DNA of 53,335 nucleotides from Streptomyces sp. PH10-H1 (GTDB lineage Bacteria; Actinomycetota; Actinomycetes; Streptomycetales; Streptomycetaceae), in assembly GCF_030063355.1 (NCBI RefSeq), contig NZ_JASISZ010000008.1, forward strand, positions 1 through 53,335, given 5' to 3'. Both the position numbers and the translations under genes were made by a program. The notes beneath the pieces were generated by a model. That model saw only the letters and a program-made list of their open reading frames with translations. It was not told the origin of the DNA and searched no databases. Below, in pieces: positions 1-9,932 of the stretch (within the stretch, counting starts at the first letter, position 1; the number at the start of each line of letters is the position of its first letter).

Positions 1-1
1 G

Positions 2-475
2 GTGGGGGACGTGGCGCGGGCCGGGCCCCGGCACGTGGGGGTGGGAGGGCTGTCGGCCGCGCCCGCCGCCGTGGCCGGCATCGGCGAGCCCGCGCGCGGT
101 CTCGCCGGGCTGTCCGACGCCTGGCTGCAGGCGACCACCGCCGCCCGCGCGGCCCGCGCCCAGCCCCGGCTCGCACCGGTCGCCGACTGGGCCGGCCTCG
201 GCCCGTACCGCATGCTCGCGGCGATCCCCCCGGGCGCCGCCCCCGACCCCGCCGTACGCCCCCTGCTGGAGCCGTCCCACCGCGAACTCGCCCGCACCGC
301 CGAGGTCTACCTCGACTGCGCCGGCCAGGCCGGCCGCACCGCCGCCGCCCTCGCCATCCACCGCCAGACCCTCTACTACCGCCTCTCCCGCATCGAACAG
401 CTCACCGGCCTCGACCTCGACGAGGGCGAGGACCGGCTGCTGCTGCACATGGCGTTGAAGGCCGCACGGCTGTGA
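2..475 (+). CDS. PucR-type transcriptional regulator, C-terminal part (truncated by window edge)
   Basis: Only the last 157 codons are present. The frame is open to the left edge, so the true start lies outside and the first GTG is not claimed as a start. The C-terminal segment, including [17 protein letters not shown], is the helix-turn-helix found at the end of PucR/CdaR-type activators, preceded by the usual charged helix ([12 protein letters not shown]). Such proteins bind DNA through this HTH and often control purine, amino-acid or sugar-diacid catabolism, but the sensing domain is missing here, so no target can be named. It converges on the Uma2-family gene with a 27-bp gap. The PucR-type HTH is clear; the specific function is not. 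Confidence 0.75.
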   Translation: MGDVARAGPRHVGVGGLSAAPAAVAGIGEPARGLAGLSDAWLQATTAARAARAQPRLAPVADWAGLGPYRMLAAIPPGAAPDPAVRPLLEPSHRELARTAEVYLDCAGQAGRTAAALAIHRQTLYYRLSRIEQLTGLDLDEGEDRLLLHMALKAARL

Positions 476-502
476 TCGGCCGGCTGCGGTCCTGCGGGAG
501 TC

Positions 503-1090
503 CTAGAGACGGTCGATTTCGGTGAGATCGATGTCGATGGTGAAGGGGACGCAGATTTTCAAGCGCTTGTGGTGGATGCCCGCGTGCACGTACTTCTTGG
601 CGACCTGGTCCAGCTCGTAGACGTGGACGATCGGCTCGCCCACCTCTGACTGCTCGACGAGCCAGAAGTTCGGGATGCCCGCTTCCGCGTAGAGCTGGGG
701 CTTGCGATTGCGGTCACGCGCCACGGACTCCGGGGAGACCACTTCCACGGCGAGAACGACATCCTCGACGAGATAGCGGGTCTCGTTGAGCCCCTCGTCG
801 GCCACCGCTTCCGCGCGTACGACAGAGATGTCCGGCTCAGGACGGTTGTGCCGGTCCAGAACGATCGTCATCTCCCGGCGTACCCGCAGTGTCTCGGGGA
901 CGGAGCGTCGCAGTCCGTTCACCAGGACATCCATGACCAGCGTGTGGAAACTCTTCTGCGGGCTCACGAAGACAAGGCTCCCGTCGATCAGCTCTGTGTG
1001 CGGCGGGAGATCGGGAATGCGGTCAAGGTCGTCCGCGGTGAATCCATCCACGGGCGGGAAGGCCCAGGCCGGAAGCGGTTGGGCAGTCAT
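503..1090 (-). CDS. Uma2 family (DUF820) endonuclease-fold protein
   Basis: About 195 aa. Seen: a PD-(D/E)XK-like arrangement with PEPDISVV, then AVEVVSPESVARDRNRK and YAEAGIPNFWLV, the order typical of Uma2/DUF820 proteins. The family has a restriction-endonuclease-like fold; its cellular role is largely unknown and it is multicopy in Streptomyces. The conserved D of PEPDI, the E of EVVSP and the downstream K are present, so the fold's active site looks intact. I chose the ATG at 1090 (MTAQPLP) over the ATG at 1111 because a GGAGGAAT ribosome-binding site lies just upstream of 1090. It stands alone between a convergent neighbour and the 3' end of serA, with no partner suggesting a pathway. 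Confidence 0.8.
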   Translation of the reverse strand: MTAQPLPAWAFPPVDGFTADDLDRIPDLPPHTELIDGSLVFVSPQKSFHTLVMDVLVNGLRRSVPETLRVRREMTIVLDRHNRPEPDISVVRAEAVADEGLNETRYLVEDVVLAVEVVSPESVARDRNRKPQLYAEAGIPNFWLVEQSEVGEPIVHVYELDQVAKKYVHAGIHHKRLKICVPFTIDIDLTEIDRL

Positions 1091-1150
1091 GATTCCTCCC
1101 ATGGACGGCATTCTGTCCGCAGCGTCCAGCGTAGCGGGAGGGAATGACGA

Positions 1151-1180
1151 AGCCGCCCCTCGAACGAATGAAGGGCGGCT
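1151..1180 (-). terminator. Hairpin terminator candidate downstream of serA
   Basis: The inverted repeat AGCCGCCC (1151-1158) / GGGCGGCT (1173-1180) has an 8-bp stem and a 14-nt loop and lies about 43 bp past the serA stop. There is no real T-tract, as is common for Streptomyces terminators. It sits between serA and the Uma2 gene, both on the minus strand. Confidence 0.5.
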
Positions 1181-1222
1181 GCGTCGCTGACGTCCGGGCC
1201 ATGGCCGGTCGGTGACCTGCGG

Positions 1223-2815
1223 TCAGTCGGTGAGGTCCACCGCGCGGGCCGACGTGGCGCCGATTTCCTCTGCGATCTCCGCGAGGGCGGCCGGCGGGAT
1301 GGAGGTGTCGACGGTGAGGGCCACGAGGGCCTCGCCGCCGACCGTCGCACGAGCGACCTGCATGCCCGCGATGTTGACGCCGGCCTCACCGAGGATGCGG
1401 CCGACGGTGCCGACGACGCCGGGGCGGTCGGTGTAGCGGAGGAAGGCCATGTGGTCGGCGAGGACCAGGTCCACGTCCTCGTCACCGACGGCGACGATCT
1501 TCTGGATGTTCTTGGGGCCGGCCAGCGTGCCGGAGACCGAGACCTCCGCGCCACTCGACAGGGTGCCGCGCACCGTGACCATGTTGCGGTGGTCGGGGGA
1601 CTCGCTCGACGTGGTCAGCCGGACCTCGACACCGCGCTCCTGGGCGAACAGCGGCGCGTTGACGTAGGAGACCGTCTCGGCGACGACGTCCTCGAAGACG
1701 CCCTTGAGCGCCGAGAGTTCGAGCACCTTCACGTCGTGCTGGGTGATCTCGCCGCGGACCTCGACATCGAGCCGGGCGGCGACCTCGCCGGCGAGCGCGG
1801 TGAAGATCCGGCCGAGCTTCTCGGCGAGCGGCAGGCCGGGCCGTACGTCCTCGGCGATGACGCCGCCCTGGACGTTGACCGCGTCCGGTACCAGCTCACC
1901 GGCGAGCGCGAGGCGGACGGACTTGGCGACGGCGATGCCGGCCTTCTCCTGCGCCTCATCGGTGGAGGCGCCCAGGTGCGGGGTGGCCACCACGTTGTCG
2001 AACTGGAAGAGCGGGGAGTCGGTGCACGGCTCCTTCGCGTACACGTCCAGGCCCGCGCCCGCGACGCGGCCCTCCTTCAGCGCCGAGGCGAGCGCCTCCT
2101 CGTCGACGATCCCGCCGCGCGCGGCGTTCACGATCCGGACCGACGGCTTGACCTTGTGGAGGGCGTCCTCACCGATCAGGCCGATGGTCTCGGGGGTCTT
2201 GGGGAGGTGGACGGTGATGAAGTCCGCGATTTCCAGCAGCTCGTCGAGAGCGAGGAGCTTGACGCCCATCTGTGCGGCCCGCGCCGGCTGCACATAGGGG
2301 TCGTACGCGACGATCTTCATACCGAACGCGGACATGCGCTGAGCGACCAGCACGCCGATCCGGCCGAGGCCGACCACGCCGAGGGTCTTCTCGGCCAGCT
2401 CCACACCGGTGTACTTGTTCCGCTTCCATTCGCCGTTCTTGAGCGCGGCGTTGGCCGGAGCGATGTTCCGGGCGGAAGCGATGAGCAGGCCGCAGGCCAG
2501 CTCGGCGGCGGTGACGATGTTGGACGTCGGCGCGTTGACGACCATGACGCCGGCCTTGGTCGCGGCGGAGACGTCGACATTGTCCAGACCGACACCCGCG
2601 CGGGCGACGACGCGCAGCTTGGGCGCGGCGGCGATGGCTTCCGCATCGACCTTGGTGGCGCTTCGGACCAGGATGGCGTCGGCATCCTTGATCGCGGAGA
2701 GCAACTCACCCCGGTCGGCGCCGTTGCAGTGCCGGATGTCGAAATCCGGCCCCAGCGCGCCGACGGTGGCGGGCGACAGCTCTTCGGCGATGAGTACGAC
2801 AGGCTTCTGGCTCAC
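1223..2815 (-). CDS. serA: D-3-phosphoglycerate dehydrogenase
   Basis: 530 aa. Oxidises 3-phosphoglycerate to 3-phosphohydroxypyruvate with NAD+, the first committed step of serine synthesis; cytosolic. Seen: the NAD-binding glycine motif VVGLGRIG (about residue 147), NAARGGIVDEEAL with the catalytic arginine region, and the general acid His in TPHLGASTDEAQ. An intervening (ASB) domain follows, then a C-terminal ACT domain (FLRYTDRPGVVGTVG). This is the long actinobacterial form, which in mycobacteria is inhibited by serine through these extra domains. The GTG start at 2815 is preferred over 2899: GTGAGGACC supplies a ribosome-binding site, and MSQKPVVLIAEELS is the usual N terminus. It follows ilvC after a hairpin, so it probably has its own promoter. 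Confidence 0.97.
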   Translation of the reverse strand: MSQKPVVLIAEELSPATVGALGPDFDIRHCNGADRGELLSAIKDADAILVRSATKVDAEAIAAAPKLRVVARAGVGLDNVDVSAATKAGVMVVNAPTSNIVTAAELACGLLIASARNIAPANAALKNGEWKRNKYTGVELAEKTLGVVGLGRIGVLVAQRMSAFGMKIVAYDPYVQPARAAQMGVKLLALDELLEIADFITVHLPKTPETIGLIGEDALHKVKPSVRIVNAARGGIVDEEALASALKEGRVAGAGLDVYAKEPCTDSPLFQFDNVVATPHLGASTDEAQEKAGIAVAKSVRLALAGELVPDAVNVQGGVIAEDVRPGLPLAEKLGRIFTALAGEVAARLDVEVRGEITQHDVKVLELSALKGVFEDVVAETVSYVNAPLFAQERGVEVRLTTSSESPDHRNMVTVRGTLSSGAEVSVSGTLAGPKNIQKIVAVGDEDVDLVLADHMAFLRYTDRPGVVGTVGRILGEAGVNIAGMQVARATVGGEALVALTVDTSIPPAALAEIAEEIGATSARAVDLTD

Positions 2816-3010
2816 GTGGTCCTCACTTGTCCTTCGTGGGCGGCCGGTCCCGCGGACGCCCAGGGAGGGAGGGGATGGCATGCCGCGTGGTAGACGCACG
2901 ACGCTGTGAGCCTGACGCGCTTGATGTTTAGCAGTGTATCGGCGACGCCGAGTACGACTTGTGCCTTGGTGGAAGGATCACCCGCACGTGGGTGTACGCC
3001 GTGGACAACG

Positions 3011-3041
3011 GTGCGGGGCGGCCGCTGTGACCGCCCCGCAC
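3011..3041 (-). terminator. Strong hairpin after ilvC
   Basis: A perfect 11-bp G/C stem, GTGCGGGGCGG (3011-3021) with CCGCCCCGCAC (3031-3041) and a 9-nt loop, starts 11 bp beyond the ilvC stop. No T-tract follows. It probably ends or attenuates ilvBNC transcription before serA. The remaining ilvC-serA gap (2816-3010) contains no gene; on the minus strand a TACACT hexamer near 2937 could be part of a serA promoter, but I cannot pair it with a good -35. Confidence 0.65.
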
Positions 3042-3051
3042 CCGATGAGGC

Positions 3052-4743
<1,692 letters not shown>

Positions 4744-6621
4744 TCAGTCTTCCTGGCCATCGCTGAAGTCCGGGCGGACATCGCGGGCGGCCAGGATCTC
4801 GTCATTGGAGGTACCAGCGGCGACCATCGGCCACACCATGGCGTCCTCGTGAACGATGAAGTCCACGACCACCGGGCGGTCGTTGATGGAGTTGGCCTTG
4901 GCGATGACCGCGTCCAGGTCGTCCGGGCTCTCGCAGCGCAGGCCCACGCAGCCCATCGCCTCGGACAGCTTGACGAAGTCCGGGACGCGGGTGCCGCGGT
5001 TGACCGTCGAGCCGACGCCGACGGTCGAGCCGCTGTCGGCGTTGGTCTCACCGGCGTGCAGCACGGTGTTGGAGAACCGCTCCCCGTAGAAGAGGTTCTG
5101 CCACTGCCGGACCATGCCCAGGGCGCCGTTGTTGATGATGGCGACCTTGATCGGGATGTTGTTGAGCGCGCAGGTGACCAGCTCCTGATTGGTCATCTGG
5201 AAGCAGCCGTCACCGTCGACCGCCCAGACGGTCGCGCCGGGGACGCCTGCCTTGGCGCCCATCGCGGCGGGCACCGCGTACCCCATGGTCCCGGCGCCGC
5301 CGGAGTTGAACCAGGTGTTGGGCTTCTCGTACTTGATGAACTGCGCGGCCCACATCTGGTGCTGGCCGACGCCGGCCGCGAACAGGGTGCCCTCGGGGGC
5401 CAGCTGGCCGATCCGCTCGATGACCTGCTGCGGTGACAGGCTGCCGTCGTCGGGGGTGTCGTACCCCAGCGGGTAGGTGTCGCGCCAGCGGTTGAGGTCC
5501 TTCCACCAGTCGGTGTAGTCGCCCTTGTGACCGGCCTCGTGGTCCGCCTGGACCGCGACGATGAGGTCGGCGAGGACCTCGCGGGCGTCGCCGACGATCG
5601 GCACGTCCGCGGCGCGGTTCTTGCCGATCTCGGCGGGGTCGATGTCGGCGTGCACGATCTTCGCGAGCGGGGCGAAGGTGTCGAGCCGGCCGGTGACCCG
5701 GTCGTCGAACCGGGCGCCGAGGGCGACCAGCAGGTCGGCCTTCTGCAACGCGGTGACCGCGGTGACGTCACCGTGCATGCCGGGCATGCCGACGTGCTGC
5801 GGGTGGCTGTCGGGGAAGGAGCCGAGGGCCATCAGGGTGGTGACGACCGGTGCGCCGGTCAGCTCGGCCAGGATCCGCAGCTCGGCGGTGGCGCGGGCCT
5901 TCATGACGCCGCCGCCGACGTACAGCACCGGGCGCTCGGCCTCGTTGATCAGCCGGGCGGCCTCACGGATCTGCTTGGCGTGCGGCTTGGTCACCGGACG
6001 GTAGCCGGGCAGGTCCATCTGCGGCGGCCAGGAGAACGTCGTCTGGTTCTGCAGCGCGTCCTTGGCGATGTCGACCAGGACCGGGCCCGGACGGCCGGTG
6101 GAGGCGATGTGGAACGCCTCGGCGATGGTCCGCGGGATGTCGTCGGCCTTGGTCACCAGGAAGTTGTGCTTGGTGATCGGCATCGTGATGCCGCAGATGT
6201 CCGCCTCCTGGAAGGCGTCGGTGCCGATCGCCTTGGAGGCGACCTGACCGGTGATCGCGACCAGCGCGACGGAGTCCATGTGGGCGTCGGCGATCGGCGT
6301 CACGAGGTTGGTGGCGCCAGGACCCGAGGTGGCCATGCACACCCCGACCTTGCCGGTGGCCTGCGCGTAGCCGGTGGCGGCGTGGCCGGCGCCCTGCTCG
6401 TGGCGGACCAGGATGTGCCGCACCTTGACGGAGTCCATCAGCGGGTCGTAGGCCGGCAGGATCGCACCGCCCGGGATGCCAAATACGGTGTCGGCGCCGA
6501 CCGCCTCGAGAGAACGGATGAGGGACTGTGCGCCCGTCATGCGCTCGACGGTGGCGGGCGTGTGCCCTCCGCTACGGGCCCGCTGCTGCGGATGGGGGGC
6601 CCCGGTGGCCTGCTCGGTCAT
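4744..6621 (-). CDS. ilvB: Acetolactate synthase large (catalytic) subunit
   Basis: 625 aa. A TPP-, Mg2+- and FAD-dependent enzyme that condenses pyruvate with pyruvate or 2-oxobutyrate, the first common step to Val/Leu/Ile. Seen: the TPP-activating glutamate in [13 protein letters not shown] (about residue 74), [13 protein letters not shown], the central FAD-binding domain, and the TPP/Mg2+ motif [16 protein letters not shown]...NN near the C terminus. The start is ATG at 6621, with GAGAAGAGA upstream. First structural gene of ilvBNC. It is preceded by a leader peptide and terminator hairpin (6670-6785), so expression should respond to branched-chain aminoacyl-tRNA supply. Confidence 0.97.
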   Translation of the reverse strand: MTEQATGAPHPQQRARSGGHTPATVERMTGAQSLIRSLEAVGADTVFGIPGGAILPAYDPLMDSVKVRHILVRHEQGAGHAATGYAQATGKVGVCMATSGPGATNLVTPIADAHMDSVALVAITGQVASKAIGTDAFQEADICGITMPITKHNFLVTKADDIPRTIAEAFHIASTGRPGPVLVDIAKDALQNQTTFSWPPQMDLPGYRPVTKPHAKQIREAARLINEAERPVLYVGGGVMKARATAELRILAELTGAPVVTTLMALGSFPDSHPQHVGMPGMHGDVTAVTALQKADLLVALGARFDDRVTGRLDTFAPLAKIVHADIDPAEIGKNRAADVPIVGDAREVLADLIVAVQADHEAGHKGDYTDWWKDLNRWRDTYPLGYDTPDDGSLSPQQVIERIGQLAPEGTLFAAGVGQHQMWAAQFIKYEKPNTWFNSGGAGTMGYAVPAAMGAKAGVPGATVWAVDGDGCFQMTNQELVTCALNNIPIKVAIINNGALGMVRQWQNLFYGERFSNTVLHAGETNADSGSTVGVGSTVNRGTRVPDFVKLSEAMGCVGLRCESPDDLDAVIAKANSINDRPVVVDFIVHEDAMVWPMVAAGTSNDEILAARDVRPDFSDGQED

Positions 6622-6669
6622 CTGCGTTCTCTTCTCTCGAAGATGAGTTTCTTCTGGGTGCCAGGCAAC

Positions 6670-6703
6670 AAAAAACCCCTCGTGCCGTTAGGCAAGCGAG
6701 GGG
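6670..6703 (-). terminator. Attenuator terminator of the ilvB leader
   Basis: On the minus strand CCCCTCG (6703-6697) pairs with CGAGGGG (6682-6676). The stem extends internally by TGCC/GGCA around a GTTA loop and is followed by six T residues (6675-6670). It lies between the leader-peptide stop at 6744 and the ilvB start at 6621, the textbook position for an intrinsic attenuator. It is one of the few hairpins in this window with a true U-tract. Confidence 0.9.
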
Positions 6704-6743
6704 AGCGCGCCGGTGCGTTGTCCAAGGCGATGGTGGGCCTCGG

Positions 6744-6785
6744 TCAGCCGACGCGCTTTCCAAGTACGAGAATTCGGGTGCGCAT
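6744..6785 (-). CDS. ilvB leader peptide (attenuation), 13 aa
   Basis: ATG at 6785 encodes MRTRILVLGKRVG and ends at TGA 6744-6746. A strong GGAGGAAGG ribosome-binding site lies about 9 bases upstream. Residues 5-8 are Ile-Leu-Val-Leu, codons for all three end products of the pathway, with another Val at position 12. Ribosome stalling there when charged branched-chain tRNAs are scarce would be expected to prevent the downstream terminator (6676-6703) from forming. This matches ilvB leader peptides known or predicted in actinobacteria. The exact antiterminator pairing was not resolved by eye. Confidence 0.9.
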   Translation of the reverse strand: MRTRILVLGKRVG

Positions 6786-6818
6786 GGCCACGACCTTCCT
6801 CCGGGACCCCTTGGAGTG

Positions 6819-9725
6819 TCAAGCGGGTGGGACGGGCGTCTCAGCATTTGAGCGAAGCGGGTCACCCGTTCCGGTGCATCCGGTGTGCCGCACCGGGCGC
6901 GGACCGCTGGTCAGGGCGCTGGAGCCGTGTGGTACGGGGTACCCGCCGCGGGACAGCGAGCCCCGCAGCCGGTGCTCGTCGAGCGGACCGGAGAAGGCCA
7001 TCCCCTGGCCGTGGGTACAGCCCATGGCGCGCAGCGCGAGGACCTGCTCGGGCCGGTCCACACCATCGGCCACGGTGCGGATGCCCAGGTCCTCGGCGAT
7101 CCGCAGCAGCCCCGAGGTGATCTTGTGGAGCCGGGCGGACTCGACGACACCCTCGACGAAGGTGCGGTCGAGTTTGAGTACGTCCACCGGGAGCCTGCGC
7201 AGCGCGGTCATCGCGGCGTATCCGGCGCCGAAGCCGTCGAGGGCGATCTGCACCCCCAGCCGGCGCAGCGCCGACAGCCTGCGCTCCAGCTCCTCGAAGG
7301 AGATCCGCGGGTCGCTGTCGGTCAGCTCGAGGACCAGCCCGCCGGTCGGCAGCTCATGACGGCTCAGCAGCGTCTCGATGCTGCCCAGCGGCAGATCGCG
7401 GTGCATCAGCCGGCGGACGGACATCCGGACGGCCACCGGCACGGGATGTCCCGCGCCGTGCCGGAGCGCGGCCTGCTCGACGGCTTCCTGCAGCAGCCAG
7501 CGGCTCAGCTCGGCGGTGCGGTCGGTGTCCTCCGCCACCCGGAGGAACTCGGCGGGGGTGAACAGGATCCCCTGGGCGGAGCGCCAGCGGGCCTGTGCCT
7601 CGACGGCGGCGACACGGCCGGTCCTCAGCTCGACCACGGGCTGGTGCAGCAGGGTGAACTCCCCGTCGTGCAGGGCGTTGCGCAGCCGGGTGGCCAGCTC
7701 CGCGCGGCGCACCACATCGGCCTGCATCTGGGGCGCGTACATCTCGACCCGCCCCTTTCCCGCCTGTTTCGCGCGGTACATCGCCAGGTCGGCGTTGCGC
7801 ATGAGCTCGCTGGGGGTGATCCCCGGCTCGGCGAAGGCCACGCCGATGCTGGCCGCGACCCGGACCTCGCCGGACTCCACCCGGTACGGCTCGGAGAGGG
7901 CGGAACGCAGCCGGTCGGCGATCTCGTGGATCTGGTACTCCCGCAGCCGCCGGTCCGCGCTCCCGCCACAGATGAGGGCGGCGAATTCATCGCCGCCCAA
8001 TCGTGCCGCCGTGTCCCCGGACCGGACCGACTCCTGGAGCCGCCGGGCCGCCTGGACGAGAAGTTCGTCACCGGCCTGGTGGCCGACCGTATCGTTGACC
8101 GCTTTGAACCCGTCGAGGTCGACGAAGAGCACCGCCGCCTCGCCGTCGCCGTTGCGGCGGCCGCCCAGTGCCCGGCTGACCCGTTCGGTGAACAGGGCCC
8201 GGTTGGGCAGGTCGGTGAGCGGGTCGTGCGAGGCGTTGTGCTGGAGCTGGGCCTGCAGCCGCACCCGTTCGGTCACATCGCGGCTGTTGAAGATCAGCCC
8301 GCCCTGGTAGCGGTTGACGCTGGACTCGACATTGAGCCAGCCGCCGTCGCCGTCCCGGCCGCGCCCGGCGCGGATACGGCATTCGATGCGCGTAGCGGGC
8401 TCCGCGGCGGGCGAGGCGGCGAGAAACCTGCGGACCTCGTGCACCACCCTCCCCAGGTCCTCGGGATGGATGTGGGAGGCGAGTTCGGTGCCGACCATGT
8501 CCTCGGCGCCGCGGCCGTACACGCCCTGGGCGGCGGGGCTCACATAGCGGAGCACGCCGGTGGGCGCGGCGATCATGATGACGTCGCTGGAGCCCTGCAC
8601 CAGGGACCGGAAGTGGTTCTCCTTCTGGGCCAGCTCCTGGGTGAGGGAGATGTTGTCGAGCAGCATGATGCCCTGGCGGACCACGAGCGCGAGGACGACG
8701 GTGCAGCCGGTGAGGAGCACCACCTGGTCGATCTTCCGGTTGTCGATCACGTTGTAGAGGATGCCGAGGGTGCAGACCGCCGCCGCGAGGTACGGGATGA
8801 GAGCGGCCAGCGAGCCCGCGACCTTGCGGCTGGAGTGCGACGTGGCGCGCGGGGCCTCGAGCCGGGCCAGGTCGCGTCTGCCCGCCCAGGGCGCGTACGC
8901 GAGCAGCATGCTGCCGGCGAACCAGCCGGCGTCCAGGATCTGCCCGGAGTGGTATTGGTCGCGCCAGAGCGGCGAGCTGAACAGGGCGTCGCACAGCACC
9001 GTCAGAGCGAGCGCGGCGATGGCGGTGTTGACAGCCGCGCGGTTCACCGAGGAGCGCCGGAAGTGCAGCGCCAGCACCATGCTGGCGAGCGCGATGTCCA
9101 GCAGCGGGTAGGCGAGCGCCAGCGCGGCATGGGCGGTGCTCTGGCCCTTCAGGTTCGCGTCGTGCGCGAGCGCGAGGCTCCAGGACAGCGTGACCAGCGA
9201 GCCGCCGATCAGCCAGGTGTCGAGCCCGAGGCAGATCCAGCCGGCCCGGGTCACCGGGCGCTTGGCGAGCACCAGCAGACCGATGATGGCGGGCGGCGCG
9301 AAGAGCAGGAAGCAGAAGTCGGCCACCGAGGTCGTCGGGACGGACGTGCCCAGGACCACTTCGTACCAGCCCCAGGTGCCGTTGCCGGTCGCCACCATGG
9401 CGGACGACACGGCGAACAGGAACCAGGCCGGCCGCTCCCGGCCGGAGAGCGTCCGGGCGTAGACGAACGAGGAGATGCTCGCGGTGCCCGCGGCGGCGGA
9501 GAGCCCGAAGTCGCCCATGAAGCGGGCCACCCCCGCGGACCCCCAGCCCAGCGCGGCGCCGGTGGCATAGCCGCCGCAGAGCACGGCGACGAGGAATTGG
9601 GGCAACAGTCCCGCCCTGCCGCCCTGGACGGGTGACTGGGCGAGCACCGCCCCGGTCGAACTCACCACGTGGTCCGGTGTCGCCGTCGCGGACCGCCACG
9701 GTACCGCGTCAGGTTGTCTCGCCAT
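6819..9725 (-). CDS. Membrane PAS-GGDEF-EAL protein with degenerate EAL domain
   Basis: 968 aa. N-terminal roughly 330 residues hold many hydrophobic membrane segments, then a PAS domain (about 370-480), GGDEF and EAL. The diguanylate cyclase site GGDEF is intact at 577-581, and an RxxD inhibitory site (RSGD, 568-571) sits exactly five residues before it. The EAL domain is eroded: EAL is EAQ (709-711), the metal Asn is Arg (VAVRMSV), DDFGTGY is LDGFGAGY, the LEITE glutamate is Asp (LELTD), and AEGVE is ADGVD. Inference: it makes c-di-GMP, and the EAL part binds or senses rather than hydrolyses. By its position next to ilvB it should be the orthologue of one of the Streptomyces Cdg proteins (CdgC or CdgF; I cannot settle which). 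Its 3' end lies 33 bp from the ilvB leader ATG, so the ilvB promoter must overlap this coding region. Confidence 0.88.
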   Translation of the reverse strand: MARQPDAVPWRSATATPDHVVSSTGAVLAQSPVQGGRAGLLPQFLVAVLCGGYATGAALGWGSAGVARFMGDFGLSAAAGTASISSFVYARTLSGRERPAWFLFAVSSAMVATGNGTWGWYEVVLGTSVPTTSVADFCFLLFAPPAIIGLLVLAKRPVTRAGWICLGLDTWLIGGSLVTLSWSLALAHDANLKGQSTAHAALALAYPLLDIALASMVLALHFRRSSVNRAAVNTAIAALALTVLCDALFSSPLWRDQYHSGQILDAGWFAGSMLLAYAPWAGRRDLARLEAPRATSHSSRKVAGSLAALIPYLAAAVCTLGILYNVIDNRKIDQVVLLTGCTVVLALVVRQGIMLLDNISLTQELAQKENHFRSLVQGSSDVIMIAAPTGVLRYVSPAAQGVYGRGAEDMVGTELASHIHPEDLGRVVHEVRRFLAASPAAEPATRIECRIRAGRGRDGDGGWLNVESSVNRYQGGLIFNSRDVTERVRLQAQLQHNASHDPLTDLPNRALFTERVSRALGGRRNGDGEAAVLFVDLDGFKAVNDTVGHQAGDELLVQAARRLQESVRSGDTAARLGGDEFAALICGGSADRRLREYQIHEIADRLRSALSEPYRVESGEVRVAASIGVAFAEPGITPSELMRNADLAMYRAKQAGKGRVEMYAPQMQADVVRRAELATRLRNALHDGEFTLLHQPVVELRTGRVAAVEAQARWRSAQGILFTPAEFLRVAEDTDRTAELSRWLLQEAVEQAALRHGAGHPVPVAVRMSVRRLMHRDLPLGSIETLLSRHELPTGGLVLELTDSDPRISFEELERRLSALRRLGVQIALDGFGAGYAAMTALRRLPVDVLKLDRTFVEGVVESARLHKITSGLLRIAEDLGIRTVADGVDRPEQVLALRAMGCTHGQGMAFSGPLDEHRLRGSLSRGGYPVPHGSSALTSGPRPVRHTGCTGTGDPLRSNAETPVPPA

Positions 9726-9854
9726 TGGCCGTACATCGCCCGTCGCCCCCCTCGCTTGCTGATCTTTCGCGCGCCGTCATGACCCCCTGGGTGTCCGCGG
9801 CACGTCCCCCGGTCGGGACGATACACCAGACTCGTCACTCAGGGACATAGTTCC

Positions 9855-9869
9855 TCTACACAGCGTAAC
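9855..9869. promoter_or_regulatory. Candidate BldD box upstream of the GGDEF-EAL gene
   Basis: TCTACACAGCGTAAC (plus strand) aligns to the published BldD palindrome nTnACnC(A/T)GnGTnAn at 8 of the 9 fixed positions, the exception being T to C at position 2. It lies 130 bp upstream of the ATG at 9725, in the 207-bp gap before the hydroxyacid dehydrogenase 3' end. BldD is the c-di-GMP-binding repressor of Streptomyces development, and genes of c-di-GMP metabolism are known targets. The match is by eye only. Confidence 0.5.
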
Positions 9870-9932
9870 CGCAAGGGAGATCACCGCCACTGGCTGCAGT
9901 CACCGGGTGCCGCGGACCCTCCGCCGGGGGCG

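Noticed and set aside
1451..2893. 480-aa plus-strand open frame opposite serA
   Set aside because: It lies fully antisense to a clear serA, has no ribosome-binding site or family motif, and its Gly/Asp/Val/Arg-rich composition is the usual GC-skew shadow.
3042..3051. T-tract terminator for ilvC
   Set aside because: The hairpin at 3011-3041 is strong, but no run of T follows on the minus strand, so it is reported as a hairpin without claiming classical intrinsic termination.
6885..9635. 916-aa plus-strand open frame opposite the GGDEF-EAL gene
   Set aside because: Low-complexity Gly/Ala/His/Gln-rich translation with no domain; it is the reverse-strand shadow of a gene with intact catalytic motifs.
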